64,000 nt of DNA, from NCBI GenBank assembly GCA_014904845.1, contig MU119216.1:124001-188000 (forward strand), given 5' to 3'. Source of the stretch: Acephala macrosclerotiorum (lineage: Eukaryota > Ascomycota > Leotiomycetes > Helotiales > Mollisiaceae). This document shows, piece by piece, positions 10,655 through 21,770 of this stretch. Made by a program: the position numbers and the translations under genes. Every line of letters begins with the position of its first letter. The first letter of the stretch is position 1. The notes under the pieces are model-generated. The model saw only the letters and a list, made by a program, of their open reading frames with translations, ran no database searches and was not told the DNA's origin.

Positions 10655-11626
10655 GAGAATTGGCAAGATCGTTGCCCATCTCCTCAAATTCAAGCATGAC
10701 CCGGAATACCCGTCTTTGCAACACGTCGGCCGAAGTGCGCTTGCAGAGCTATGCTTGAGAGCTAAAGTGGTCACTAGATCCGATAGATCTCGCCTAGAGG
10801 CTACTATTCAAATCTTGCTCGACGCTGGTAGTAAATGCAACTACACTGCTGGTAGCAAGTCTGTCATCTATCATGCGCTAGACAACCCTGAGACCTTTGA
10901 GATTGTCAAGGCTTTACTACGGACAGAAGAGTGGAAGTCTATCAATGCAGAGACAACATCTACAGCGGCTCGATAACTAGTCTCTGCTACTCGCTAATTA
11001 AGTGCGCTGAGTTAGTGTTCCCTGATACTCCTACGCGGCAGAAAGTTATTAAGCTGTTTGAAGCAAGACACTGCAAACCAAGATACTGGTCTGAGGTTGG
11101 AGATCAGCCTCCAGGGGCAATAGGCCTACCAGGACACAGGATGGAAGCTCACAGAAGAAGAGAAGAGGAGCGCGATAGGGAAGCGATGCGAGAGCGTACA
11201 ATTCAGCAGAGGTTAAGACACGAAAAAGAGAACGCAGGACAGCGAGAAATGATCGTTCAGCTGGAGCACGAAGTGGATATTCAACAGAAAAAAGAGATTC
11301 ATGTTTTGGAACAGGAGTTTGTGAAGAATAAGAATAAGATGGAGCTTGAGCATGATAAGGCGTTAGCATTGCAGCAGCAGACTGTTGTTGAAGCGCGAAC
11401 AAATGTAGAAAGACAGTTGCGGTTGGAAGGAGAACAGGTGATACAGAGGCAGATTGAGAGGCAGATGACTCTTTATACTTTTGCTCAGCAGGGGAAGTTC
11501 CACAATCACCAACCTAGAAACAGATTGGTATGTAGAGGGGGAGATGGATTGATGGATTTGGAGGTTATGATCGCAGTCTCATTCGAAACACGAAGTATCT
11601 TGAGAGCATGCATGAGTTTTCTCTAA
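10655..11626 (+). pseudogene. Decayed ankyrin-repeat and coiled-coil protein gene
   Basis: The first frame (to 10976) has ankyrin-like text: GKIVAHLLKFKHDPEYPSLQ, GRSALAELCLRAKV, EATIQILLDAGSKCNYTA and IYHALDNPETFEIVKALL. It stops just after EEWKSINAE. The match continues in another frame (10931-11626), with PGAIGLPGHRMEAHRRREEE followed by about 110 residues of charged heptad-like coiled coil rich in Q, E, R and K. The final ~45 residues look non-coding. This order (ankyrin repeats, a short G-I/V-GLP linker, then a long QE-rich coiled coil) matches a large Helotiales family I recall. The upstream ankyrin repeats are missing and there is a frame break near 10960, so the locus is called a truncated pseudogene. 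Confidence 0.6.
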
Positions 11627-12494
11627 ATGTTCGACACAACATTCGATGGTCATCTCAAGTTCCAAGACTGACCTGAAGAGAGTGCTTCCAGGCCTAGATA
11701 GGCGTTCCGTGCGTGCGTTACTACCGGCTACTCGAGCTGGAAAGACCTAGATGACACCTTATCTCAGCATGTATATTAAATTCGAGTAATATTCCTGGTT
11801 CCAGCTGATCGCATAACGAGCCCACGTTGGCTGGGAAGCATGAGGAAAGCCCGACCATATGGCGCAGAGAAGAATTAACTAGAAGTGGAGGCGGGTGGAT
11901 TTCGACTAAGACCAGGGAGAAGTGTAAGGGTCAAAGAATGAATTGCAATAATCATGGATTCGAAGGAAATTTTCATTAATTGAATTGCTGTGAGGTTGGG
12001 ATATGCTCAGGACCTTGGTGCGCTTGCAGCCGCTCGCGGGTGTCCCTATCAAAATTCTCCCACCGCCTGCTCGATTTGGTTAGCCAACTATGCAGTGCTT
12101 CTGGACTTCGCTCTCCGTCGGGGATTAGCGGCTGATTTTGTGGCAAATGTGACAACGACTAGAATTGCCAACAAATCGACTTAACAAAATTGCGATTTTT
12201 AGCTATCTACCGGTTCAGCAGCTATTTCTCTATGATTCCACAAAACCTAATCGATTTTAAGGTGTGATGTGTTGAGAAATGAGGTACTTCGTGCATTGGA
12301 TTTTGGTGTTCTCGCGTCCCAAAATTAGCCACTTTTTCCCCCGACGGAATATCCTTTCTTCAAGCCTCCTAACCCCAGCCTTGAGAAACCTCTCACCACC
12401 CAGTCTAATAGAATAATTGCAAGCCTTCGAGATAGTCACTTTTACATCTTGCAAATTCAGCGATCCCTCAGTCCCTCAATCTCTCCAAATCAGA
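11627..12494. other. Intergenic, no gene seen
   Basis: Spacer that marks the change from the decayed left arm to the conserved gene block; it contains the GET2 upstream region. No RNA gene or repeat was recognised. Confidence 0.5.
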
Positions 12495-13508
12495 ATGGCA
12501 GACACACCACCGCCGCCTGCCTCGTCCGAGGCCAGCACACCACCTTCCAGCGCAGCAGACCAAGCACGGATCCGTAAGGAACGTCGCGAAGCCAAGATCA
12601 GAGCTGGGGGTTCAGCGCGATTGAATAAGATCACTGGTCTTGGAGGAGGAGTTCAACGAGGTCTATAACCTCATCGCCTTGTTACATGAATACTCGTCTG
12701 ACATTCTCCAGATCCCCCGCCACAGCCCACAGTCTCTTCACACACAGACCCAGAAGAAGTCGATATCTCACAACACTTTTACGAGCCCCAACGTATATCA
12801 AGAGCGAAGATAAATGCCTCGCCTTCTCCTTCACCAGGTCCGCAAGGCATAAACGACGATGCGTTACGACAGATGATGCTGGGTTTTGACCCAACTGGAG
12901 GACCAGGCGCAGGACCAGGTGGTATGCCACAGAATCCTTTTGCAAGCATGATGGGGGGAATGGATGGCATGGGCGGCGGACCAGACGCAGATGATCCAAT
13001 CATGAAGATGATGCAACAAATGATGAGTGGTATGGGTGGAGGTGAGGGACCACCAGGCATGCCTTCGTTTCCTGGGATGCCAGGACAACCAGCTGCATCT
13101 GTGGGAGATCCCTACGCGTACTTGTGGAGGATAATACACGCAGTCTTTGCATTAGGATTGGGGCTGTATATTGCGTTCACGACTATGTTTTCTGGAACGA
13201 GAATCGATAGGGAGAGAAGTGCTTTGGGTTATAGCTCTGAGGAAGGAGTTATTCAGCCGGCCGCTGTGCACTTCTTCTGGATCTTTGCTACGGTAGAGGT
13301 CTTGTTGCAGAGTAGCAGATTCTTCTTGGAAAAGGGCCGAGTGCAACAGGGAGGCATCATGGGGATGATTACGGGCTTCTTGCCAGAACCGTACAAGGGA
13401 TACTTGTTGTGGTTCAGTCGGTATTCGAGAATCTGGACCACTGTCACTGGCGATGCGATGGTTTGCGTCTTTGTTTTGGGTGCTTGTGCTTGGTGGAAGG
13501 GTAACTGA
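12495..13508 (+). CDS. GET2: Get2-like subunit of the GET (tail-anchored protein insertion) complex
   Basis: Membrane receptor subunit of the GET pathway, which inserts tail-anchored proteins into the ER. Exons 12495-12660 and 12712-13508 join in phase across a 51-nt intron to give 320 residues. The N-terminus carries the basic Get3-binding motif, RIRKERREAKIRAGG followed by RLNKITGLGGG (residues ~30-55). The middle is a Gly/Met/Pro-rich low-complexity linker (PNQ/GGM-type repeats). The C-terminal half has three membrane helices: WRIIHAVFALGLGLYIAFT, VHFFWIFATVEVLLQ, and the final VCVFVLGACAWW. This layout matches fungal Get2 (CAMLG homologue). The start is the first ATG, preceded by a pyrimidine-rich leader. 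It is convergent with SEC31. Confidence 0.92.
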
Positions 13509-15367
13509 ATTTGAGCCACTATCTTACAAGGCCAGCATAGGAATCAAAATACCCAACTTTGCTTTCCGATTTGAAGTCATGCAACTGTAGGCAATCATAA
13601 AAACCAGTAGAATGGGGTCATTGTCACAAGCTAGGCAAACAATTAAGTTGCCATTGATGCAGGCACGTCCTTCCCTTACCCGCAAGTATATTCTGCAAAG
13701 TGGCATTTGCACCTTTGAGAAAAATGTCTGATGCCTAGAGCTGTCAGATGCGGACTTTCCCCAATGCAGAATGTCTGTCTTTGGAAATGCTAAGATACGG
13801 TCCTTTGGGGAAAAGAGTGTTTGTCTTCCGAAAAAACAGTTTGCAGGGTTTCTAGAAGTAGAGTGTCTGATCTGCTTGTAGGAGATTCTCTTCTACATTT
13901 TAGTTTTTGTATTTTTTTTTTTTTTTTAGTAATATAAATGTTCTAATTCTTGCTGGACTTTCAGATACGCTCCTTATCTTCTCTCTCAATGCTAGAGACT
14001 ATCCTAACCTCTGGCATCCTACGGGACGCTAGAGCGAGCGCCGAAGTAGGAGCCAATTCCAGATATCCAGAACTGAGAAGATGGCGCTGTGCCATCAATC
14101 GCAGCTTCTAATGTCTATGTAAGGTAGGAACATTCAAAACTTTCCTAAGTACTTGAATCACATTCAGGATGAATATCCTTTCCGTGCTGAAGGTGCTCCA
14201 TAACAACACAACACAACACAACCAATTCAATTTTACCTGAATTTGAAGTGCCAATGAGAAATCTTGGACTCCTCATACACAAAGATTCTGTCCATGTGAC
14301 TTTAAATTTAGGCTTAAGCATGAATTCGGTCCTCAAACACCGGTAATCTCGCCAGTGGTTCTGTATCCCTATCCGACGCCCGACAGAATGGCGAGGGGAG
14401 GATTTGACGAGGCTTGACGGTATCATGCTCGCCACCAATCAAACGGATTTGAAGGGCTTCTGGATCGATCAGCCACGCAACACTCCAGGAAACCTCCGAG
14501 CTGGAGCGAGCAAATGAATAGATCCTCGGCGAACTTCAATTAGGTTTGGTCTCTGCACTCCACTAAATGAGCATTCGCATCCTGCCAATTCTCTCCTGGG
14601 GAATTTGGTGAATTGGACTGCGCCATTAGAGGCAGCTTCGGGCTCGCAGGAGGAGCATATTGTAATAGAGGTATATTCCAGACTGGTGTTTGTCAGAAGG
14701 AAAAGTTTTTTGAATAATTGAAGAGGAGGGGCCGAAGTAGGAGGAAGGGCAGGTAATTGTGCCTCAAGCAGACAGCAAAGTCGATTAGGTTCATGTTTTG
14801 CCTGTGAGTCGAATTTTGAATTGAGGGGAGCAGGAGGAAAAAGCAGCTTTTCTGGGTTTAGAGGAGACCCGTCTGCATGGGTTTCACTTCGCTTGAAGTT
14901 TTCTGTGTTGGGAGGCACCAAGGCTAAAATCTGATTTCACAACCGCCGCAACGTCATTGGTAAAGTATAGCCTCTCAGGTGTCAGATCTTCGCGGGAAAA
15001 GCTCGGCATTAATTGTCTTTCAAAGAACATAGGAGAGTCACATTCGTCCTCAATGGTACCAAGGTATGTTCACGAGAAGATATGAAATTTGTTGTAATAA
15101 TTTTCTTGATTGTCCTGAAATAAGGCGGAAGGAGATAGTGGCTTGGTTCACAGCATGTATTTAACATGCAGTTCGGACATTTTGTTGCTTGCTCTGTGGC
15201 CTTACTTTCTCACATTATCTAGGGTTTTTGAGTCACCATTAAGTGGACATCATAAAGTCATACAGATTGTCGAGGTCAGCTTCAATGACATGCTCTAGCA
15301 ATGTTTTGTTCTTATTTTACACTCAAATCTCCTAACGACTACTGCAAATGCTCATTTCCAACTCCAT
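13509..15367. other. Convergent intergenic region, 1.9 kb, with simple repeats
   Basis: Lies between the convergent 3' ends of GET2 and SEC31. It contains a run of 16 T (13912-13927) and a short ACACA-type tandem tract (~14203-14222). The minus-strand ORF 14469-14921 (150 codons) has no recognisable domain and no intron signals, and is not called. Confidence 0.5.
14203..14222. repeat. Short (ACACA)n tandem repeat
   Basis: About four copies of a five-base AC-rich unit in intergenic DNA; a simple microsatellite. Confidence 0.7.
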
Positions 15368-18300
15368 CTAAGGAGTAACTTTGCTCATGCTAATCAATCG
15401 CTTCACACCAACCTAGGAAATGTTAGCTGTGCACAGATGTCGAGGAGTTTCTAAACTTACCATCCAGTTGCCACACTCTTCAGTCTTCTCACGCTGAATA
15501 TCCACTTGTAGTCTTGCAGCTACGTCGTAGTTTTTCGACGCAAGTGCTTCTGCAAGCTCACTTAGTCGTCCGATCGTATCTTGCTTGACAAGTTCCTCGT
15601 TGTTCAAGTGATCGAAGAGGATGTTCAATCGCTTCTGAGTATCCTTGACCTGGGCAGCAAACGAGGCTGGTGCCTTTGAGGCTACACGCTGCATGTCATT
15701 GCTGAAGATGTCAACCATTCTCTGAGCATTGCCTGGGATGTTAGATCGGTCACCAGCTGGGTGCTTCGTTCTTGCAGAAGGAGCGGCTGCAGCAGGAGGC
15801 GTAGATCGTGGTGGTGGACCGGTAGGTGGACGAGATCCTTGAGGAGATCCTTGGGACATTGGAGGAGGTCCTGATTGGAAAGACGGTGGCGGCGTGTTGG
15901 TTTGGTATGGAGATTGAGATGGCGCATATGAGTTTTGAGTTGTACTAGGCTGGGGAGCGTATGGATTGGAAGGTGGTCTGTTCCCAGTTGGAGGCGGGGC
16001 GATGTGACCTGGCTGAGCCGATGGTTGAGAGTACTGTTGTGATGCTGGTGACGGCGCGTATCTGTTTGAAGGCGGAGCTCCTCCCGGAGGAGGATTGTAC
16101 GGTGACTGCCCACGAGGAATTGTTGGAGGCGGTGCGGGATGACCATAGGAAGCCGCTGGGGAACCTGGCTGAGGAGCATATTGATTTACCGCTGAAGAGG
16201 GCCGTTGAGGAGGGCCGCTAGTAAGAGGAGAGGCTACTCGATGGTGAGCAGGACCTTTTGGTGGTGGGGGAGGAGGTGTAGGCGTAGCTCTGGCACCATA
16301 TGGTTGAGTTGGTGGTGGCATGGAAAGGTTTTGCTGATTTGGGAAGGGAGAGGTGATAGGAGGGACCGAAGAGGTTCTCTTGGCAGGGGCTACTTTGGTG
16401 ACCATGGGCGTATCATTCCATTGCTCCATATTCTTTGCTCGAGATGGTGGCGCCATGGATGGTGTAGTATTTCTCGGCGGAGGAGGAGCGGCGAAAGATG
16501 AAGGCTGCTGCATGTATCCAGAGGTAGGAGCTCCATATCCTCCGTAGCCCTGCTGCTGCTGCTGCTGCTGCTGATAACCCGAAGGAGCATAAGGGTTACT
16601 CGGAGGTGCATACGGGTTGGACACAGGGGTTTGCACTGGTGCTGGAGTCACGCCCGGTGGCGCATAGGTGTTGGCAGCCGGTCGTGATGGAGTAGCAGCC
16701 GGAGTGACAAGTGGCTGGTAGCCATGTACAGGTTGATTACGTGACGAAGTCCTAGTGCTGGATGCTGGCTGAGCAACTGGGGCAGCTTTCCTCGAAGCAA
16801 GCTTGACACGATTTCTTGCTACCTCTGCGGCGGGATACTTGGTTGGAAGAAGATCAAGATATCTCTCAGCAACAGAAAGATGACCATGAGCCGCAACAAT
16901 ATCCGCGTACTCCGTATACTTCTCATACAAGGGCGCAAGCTTCCAGTCCGAAGTCAGGCTCTGTTCCGGGTCCTGGAATTTGGTCACATCCCGGAAAACA
17001 GTTACTTTTTCGATGAAATTTTGGAGGGTTCGCGCGTGGACCGAGAAAGACGAGTCACCGCTCGGATCTTCAATGCCGGCCTTCTCAGCGTCGTTAAGTT
17101 CCGTGATCCAGATGGTAACGACCTTCTCAAGCTTCGATCCCACCAGGTAGCAAAAGGAGGCGTCCTTCAAAGAGCCAGTCTCCATAATTCGATCTCCTAA
17201 AGCCTCACAGAGATCTGGGAACTCGTCTGGGTTAGCGTAGCTACATAGCGTAGCCATTGTCTCCCTCCAATTTGAAAGATCCGCATTGTAGACTACGTCC
17301 CAAAGATTCTTTCCGATCACAGAAGCTAAGAGTCGGAGGTAGTTTGGTCCTTCTGTTTTCCGAGACAAATACGCGGATTGTGCCTTCTCAAATAACTGAG
17401 CACTTCCACAATTTGCGATGATGAGAGCATCCGCCATACGGTCTTCCTTGAGACAAATGGTCATAGCTTTCTCAAACTGTCCCAGCATCAATGCTTTGGT
17501 AATCTGCTTCTCCGAAGCAGAGTCTGCATCATCAAACAAATGGAACGGATTATCGGTCTTGGCACCTTTCGTGGCAGCAAGATTGGATAAGAAGTCCTCT
17601 CCATCGGCACCGTCAGCAAAAAGCGTGGAGAGCCGACTATTCTTCTTGGTTGACCCGTTTGTTTCTTCTGACACATCCTCTTCCTTCGATTCATCCAGAT
17701 CAAGGTCTTTGACACCATTGGTGGCTTCTTCGACCTCATGCGTGAAACCAAGGTATTCGGTGGCTCCTTTGCGAGGATTATCAGTGATCAATGTTTGAAT
17801 GACTTTCCAGTCGGCTTTCTCCTCCTCGGTCTTGGCTTGTGAGATATGAGTCTCACAAATGTCGTTGATATCACCAGCTTGAAGTGCCTTTTCGAAAGAC
17901 TCCGTTGCGGAACCAACATCAGAATCGACCGAAAAATTCGAGATTCGGATCTTAGATGACCGATGCTGTCCCGCTGCTGCAGGTACTAGGCCGAAGCTCA
18001 CTATCTTGCCACCAAATCCAAATGAGGCGCCAACAGGTCGCTCTAACCACTTCGGAGTCTTCTTTAGGGAAAACGAGGCGCCTTGTGGTTGAGTCTGCGC
18101 TTTCGTGAAGAAATCCTCGCCATCGACTGGACCTTGAACAGGAGTTTGCGTAGCTGCAGGGTTTGTATTTTGCAGTGTCTGAATGGATATCTTGCCGTCA
18201 AATGAGGCCGTAGCAGATAGTGCGGGGTTGTGAGGATTGAACCTGGTTTGGAAGGTCCAGTTGGTGACCTCTGGGAATTCTCCAAGCTTCTCTCCAGTCT

Positions 18301-19217
18301 GTGGGTTCCAGACGAGTGTTCTATTGTCCTTTCCACAAGACAATAATAAGTCGCTATCTTGCTGACACCATGAGAGGGACAGAATGCCTTGATCGTGGCC
18401 TTGCAGAGTGCGTTCTGGCGCGTTCGAGTTTCGCAGATCCCATAGAAGAATGACGGGTGTAGAATCGTCAGGTGTAGCTGTCAATAGCTTCGTAGCATTA
18501 TTCGGATCCCAAGCAATTGCCCCAACAGCCTTTCGATTGTTGTTCAAAGTGAGGGATGCCTTCTTGGTCTTCAGATCCCAGACTGTAACAAAACCCCCAC
18601 TACCACCGGTCGCCAAAATGTGAGGAACCTTCCTGTTCCATGCTACACATTCAAGGTCGTCCGATCGCGCAGCTGCCGTACCCAGTCTGAACGGGTTTCC
18701 AATGTCATTGATATCGTAGATGAACAGCTCCCCTTTTGCGCCAGCCGTGGCTAGGATTTGGGGCTTCAGTGGGTTGAACTGAAGGGACTTGATAGCTCCC
18801 GTATGTTTTGTCGTCCGTGACATGAAAGCGTCCGCATCTCCATTGATAAGCTTCTCAGCATCCCACAAGTCTAATGATCCATTCTCCAAAGCTCCAGCGA
18901 TTATACCTCTGGGATGATCCGCATTCGCAGGCGCCCATGCAATATCGTGGAATCTGGAATGAAATATCAGCTATGAGTATTCAAGAGTGAAGCTTGCCAT
19001 ATGCGAACCTTGAGTCTGTACTAATGCTCGCAATAGGCTGAAGCTCCACGCCTTGTTCAAGGTCGTCAAGCTTTAAATCCCAAAGCTCCAACTTGGTCTC
19101 GTCTGAGAAGTCTGCATCAACTGCTCCAGCTCGAGTTCCAGTTACCACCAGTGGTAGGCCTGAGCTGGGCGAGAAGGCAAATGTTGCCGTGCGTGGAATT
19201 TCTCGTAACCTCACCAT
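15368..19217 (-). CDS. SEC31: Sec31, COPII outer coat subunit
   Basis: Outer-coat scaffold of COPII vesicles, partner of Sec13, acting in ER-to-Golgi transport. Three exons: 19217-19009, 18953-15461 and 15412-15368, giving 1248 residues with phase intact. The N-terminus ([18 protein letters not shown]) starts a seven-bladed WD40 propeller (residues ~1-340; blocks such as [18 protein letters not shown] and [20 protein letters not shown]). A WD-plus-helical solenoid follows (to ~730). Then comes a long Pro/Gln/Tyr-rich disordered region with PPP motifs that in other fungi binds Sec23. The helical C-terminus ends in [17 protein letters not shown]. The last short exon is needed to complete that conserved end; without it the frame would stop at 15413. 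The first intron uses an unusual donor, GTTCGC. The gene is divergent from the RRM gene, with 316 bp between start codons. Confidence 0.96.
16550..16573 (-). repeat. CAG/CTG microsatellite encoding poly-Gln in Sec31
   Basis: Uninterrupted CTG (+ strand) triplets encode eight consecutive Gln residues within the Pro/Gln-rich disordered part of Sec31, a place where length variation is usually tolerated. Confidence 0.85.
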
Positions 19218-19533
19218 CTTGTTGAGGCGCTGATACGACAATGCTGTGTTGGAAGCTATCTTATGGCCTTCTCTGCACAAAAAAGTAGTTGAAAGCAAGA
19301 ATAATGTAGAAGTATGAGGACACGCAATTGTGAATTTAGTGCGATGTCCCAATGTCCTACAACGTGGTGGGACTTTGACTTGTTCCAGTTTCGTGGACAG
19401 ATTTCCAGATTTCCCCAGATCTCACGCGCACTTCACGAAGATGACCGTGCACGTGATTTTCGACGCCATTTCAAGAGGCATCAACTTTTCTTTCGCCCTA
19501 GCCGGAGCTCTCAAACACACATTTTCTTTCAAG

Positions 19534-20121
19534 ATGTCGGACCAAGCGCGATGGAAGGCTACTGTTTATGTTGGAGGGCTATCACACATGGCTAATGCCG
19601 CCGCTGTTCATGCTGCATTCTTACCCTTTGGAGAAATTGCAGATGTGACACTCCCGTGAGTTTTCCAAGCTCAGCCGCGCAAAGTTCACTATGCTCATAT
19701 TATCTAGAAAGCCGGATGGACCAAATTCAAATGAACCTCACCGTGGTTTTGGCTACGTGGAGTTCGAAGATCCAGAAGATACGAAAGCCGCTATTGACAA
19801 TATGGATGGCGCAGAGCTCTACGGCAAAGTACTCAAGGTCAATGCCGCAAAACCTCCAAAGAATGTCAATGAGGGATTAGGAAGCAAGACGGCTCTTTGG
19901 GAACAGGTTTGTCAATTTCTTCAATCGCCTTCTCTCACTTTATAGTTTCAGACAAGGCAATAGCTAATATCATGCTCTAGGAAGGTTGGCTTGCAGAGAA
20001 TGCTGTTAGTGATGAGGATAGGCTAGCAGCTGAGAGAGCGAAATCAGGTCCAGAAGACAGGCCAGATGATCCTATGCAAGGTTTAGAGGGTCTGGATGTA
20101 GCTGGACCAAAACCAGCATGA
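19534..20121 (+). CDS. Single-RRM RNA-binding protein (cyclophilin E/Cyp33 N-terminus type)
   Basis: Small RNA-binding protein of 153 residues from three exons: 19534-19655, 19708-19906 and 19981-20121. One RRM fills residues ~8-85. RNP2 is TVYVGGL and RNP1 is RGFGYVEFE; the latter straddles the first intron region, and all joins keep phase. The RRM resembles the N-terminal half of cyclophilin E, but no peptidyl-prolyl isomerase domain follows. Instead there is an acidic tail (DEDRLAAERAKSGPEDRPDD). Fungal homologues of this RRM-only form are common. An upstream in-frame ATG at 19441 (MTVHVIFDAISRG) exists, but MSDQARWKATVYVGGL fits family starts better. The gene is divergent from SEC31. Confidence 0.85.
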
Positions 20122-20391
20122 GCAGAAGCTCTTTTCTATTACGTTGTCATGCATTATGAAGGCGCCCATGAGGTCGGCAAAAAGTCAGGAGTTCACACAA
20201 GGATAGCATGATACCAACAGCATTTGCAAGGTTGTAGAGAATTACCAAGACCCATGTATTGGTACCACCAGTTCCCGTGTTCACTTTATACATGTCCCTC
20301 CATCCACTCACTCCCTCTCTAATCTTCCGTGCAACTCTTCGTGTAGGAAATCATGCCCCAATCATCCAAACAAACATACTCATCCACCCGT

Positions 20392-20880
20392 CTATTCTTT
20401 TCGGTTTTGGCGGGTAAGGCGCATTTGCTTGTCAACGATGAGCTTTCGGGCCAAAGAGTAACCAGCAAATCCGACAGCAACACCAACGACAATTCCTGCA
20501 GAGCGTTAACACATATCTTGTAGCTTCAATATACAACGCTTCGTACCAAGCGGGATCAACTCGGGAGGAACCTTTCGGAGGTTGCGTAGTCGTTGTGAGA
20601 TGGTATGAGCTGTTGTGGGAGAACGTCAGTGTCTGATGGTCTCAATGCCTCTCTACCATGCCAATTGGGTAGCCCATGTATCGAAGAAGCTTCGCATATC
20701 GTTGGATTGTATCGGGCCTTCGTTACGTACCGCTCTGCTCCTCTTTCTATGAACCAAATCGTCAGTTCGGCGTACTTTCGGAACAGGTCCAAAACTTACC
20801 GGCATAGCCATAAACCTCCTCGTGGGTTGCATTCTGAAAGCCCCAGTAGGCCGCATTCTGAGAGCGATGCTTTGACGCAT
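20392..20880 (-). CDS. Small mitochondrial single-pass membrane protein (B12D/NDUFA4-like)
   Basis: Four exons: 20880-20800, 20746-20731 (16 nt), 20609-20547 and 20495-20392. They join in phase to give 87 residues. The N-terminus is rich in Arg and hydroxylated residues without acids (MRQSIALRMRPTGAFRMQPT), like a mitochondrial presequence. After AHTISQRLRNLRKVPPELIP comes one hydrophobic helix (LGIVVGVAVGFAGYSLARKL) and a basic tail, VDKQMRLTRQNRKE. PPELIPLG...A..Y...RKL.VD...R resembles the B12D/MLRQ (NDUFA4) group of small respiratory-chain membrane proteins; that is an inference from pattern only. The gene is divergent from COX12 with 226 bp between start codons. Reading through without the 16-nt exon loses the conserved frame. 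Confidence 0.75.
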
Positions 20881-21106
20881 TGTAACTGTGAGCCTACTGA
20901 TCTAGACCGGAGGGGAGAGCTTCTGTTGATTGAGGGAGAGAGTGATAGCTTGAAATGGTCTGATGGACCTGCGTTCTGCGCTAAAACGTCGCAGGGTTAG
21001 CCGAAATATGGATCGAGTCGAACGACCTCACCTTCTTTACCAATTGACCTCTCCACAAGACACTGATTCCTTCTTCCCCATAACACCTCGAATCTCAATC
21101 GCAAAG
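20881..21106. promoter_or_regulatory. Bidirectional promoter region, small mitochondrial protein / COX12
   Basis: 226 bp between two head-to-head start codons, both for predicted mitochondrial proteins. Shared regulation is inferred from the layout; no specific site was identified. Confidence 0.5.
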
Positions 21107-21596
21107 ATGTCTGACGGAGATCGCGAGACCAAACCCTTCAAGTTCGTGACTGGTAAGCTCGCAGCTCCTCAATCCCCACCTCCCGATTGGAAATGGCCTG
21201 ATTGCTAACTTTCGCCTTAGCTGGTACATTTACCCCCTCCTATAGTTCGATGGAGCTTCGTTGACCTTCAAAATCACAGGCTTTGATGCCCGCTTCCCAA
21301 ACCAAAACCAGACCAAGCACTGCTGGCAAAACTATGTCGATTACCACAAGTGCATCCTAGCTAAGGGCGAGGACTTCGCTCCATGCCGTCAAGTACGCCG
21401 AGCCCAATTGGACATATAAGGGATAATATCTGATGAAGTTTACAGTTCTTCTTGGCCTACCGATCATTGTGCCCAAGTGCCTGGTGTGAGAGATGGGATG
21501 ATCAGCGTGGTTAGTATTATCGGGACATTCTAGATTGAGCTGAAGCTCATAATTGTTACAGAGAATGGAACCTTCCCTACTCGTCTCGATCAATAG
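21107..21596 (+). CDS. COX12: Cytochrome c oxidase subunit 6B (Cox12)
   Basis: Intermembrane-space subunit of complex IV, which stabilises the dimer and is imported through the Mia40 disulfide relay. Exons 21107-21152, 21280-21392, 21446-21509 and 21562-21596 give 85 residues. The twin-Cys coiled-helix motif is clear: [11 protein letters not shown] is CX9C, and [12 protein letters not shown] is CX10[15 protein letters not shown] is the standard entry. One oddity is that the usual S/A-W-Y before ER is here WCE, giving an extra Cys outside the twin motif. Another is that the expected residue pair T-A-G-F at the first splice junction needs one more codon; a 3-nt exon (CTG, 21221-21223) flanked by tag and gtacat would supply the Ala. 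Without it the protein reads T-G-F. Divergent from the small mitochondrial protein gene. Confidence 0.92.
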
Positions 21597-21770
21597 AAGA
21601 ACTCGGCGGTCAAGAATTTGGAGGTACATCGGATGACGGAGAAAGGGGCAGTTTCACACGGGCTGTGTACCATACAAGTCATTGAGGCGAATTGATAGAG
21701 GGGTGCTTTTGAAGTGCTCGTGCAAATTGTGCTATTGTATTTGGCTATGTACAGGAATCGTCAATTCCGA

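Noticed and set aside
14469..14921. 150-codon minus-strand ORF between GET2 and SEC31
   Set aside because: No recognisable motif or family, no splice signals, and it lies in a convergent intergenic region.
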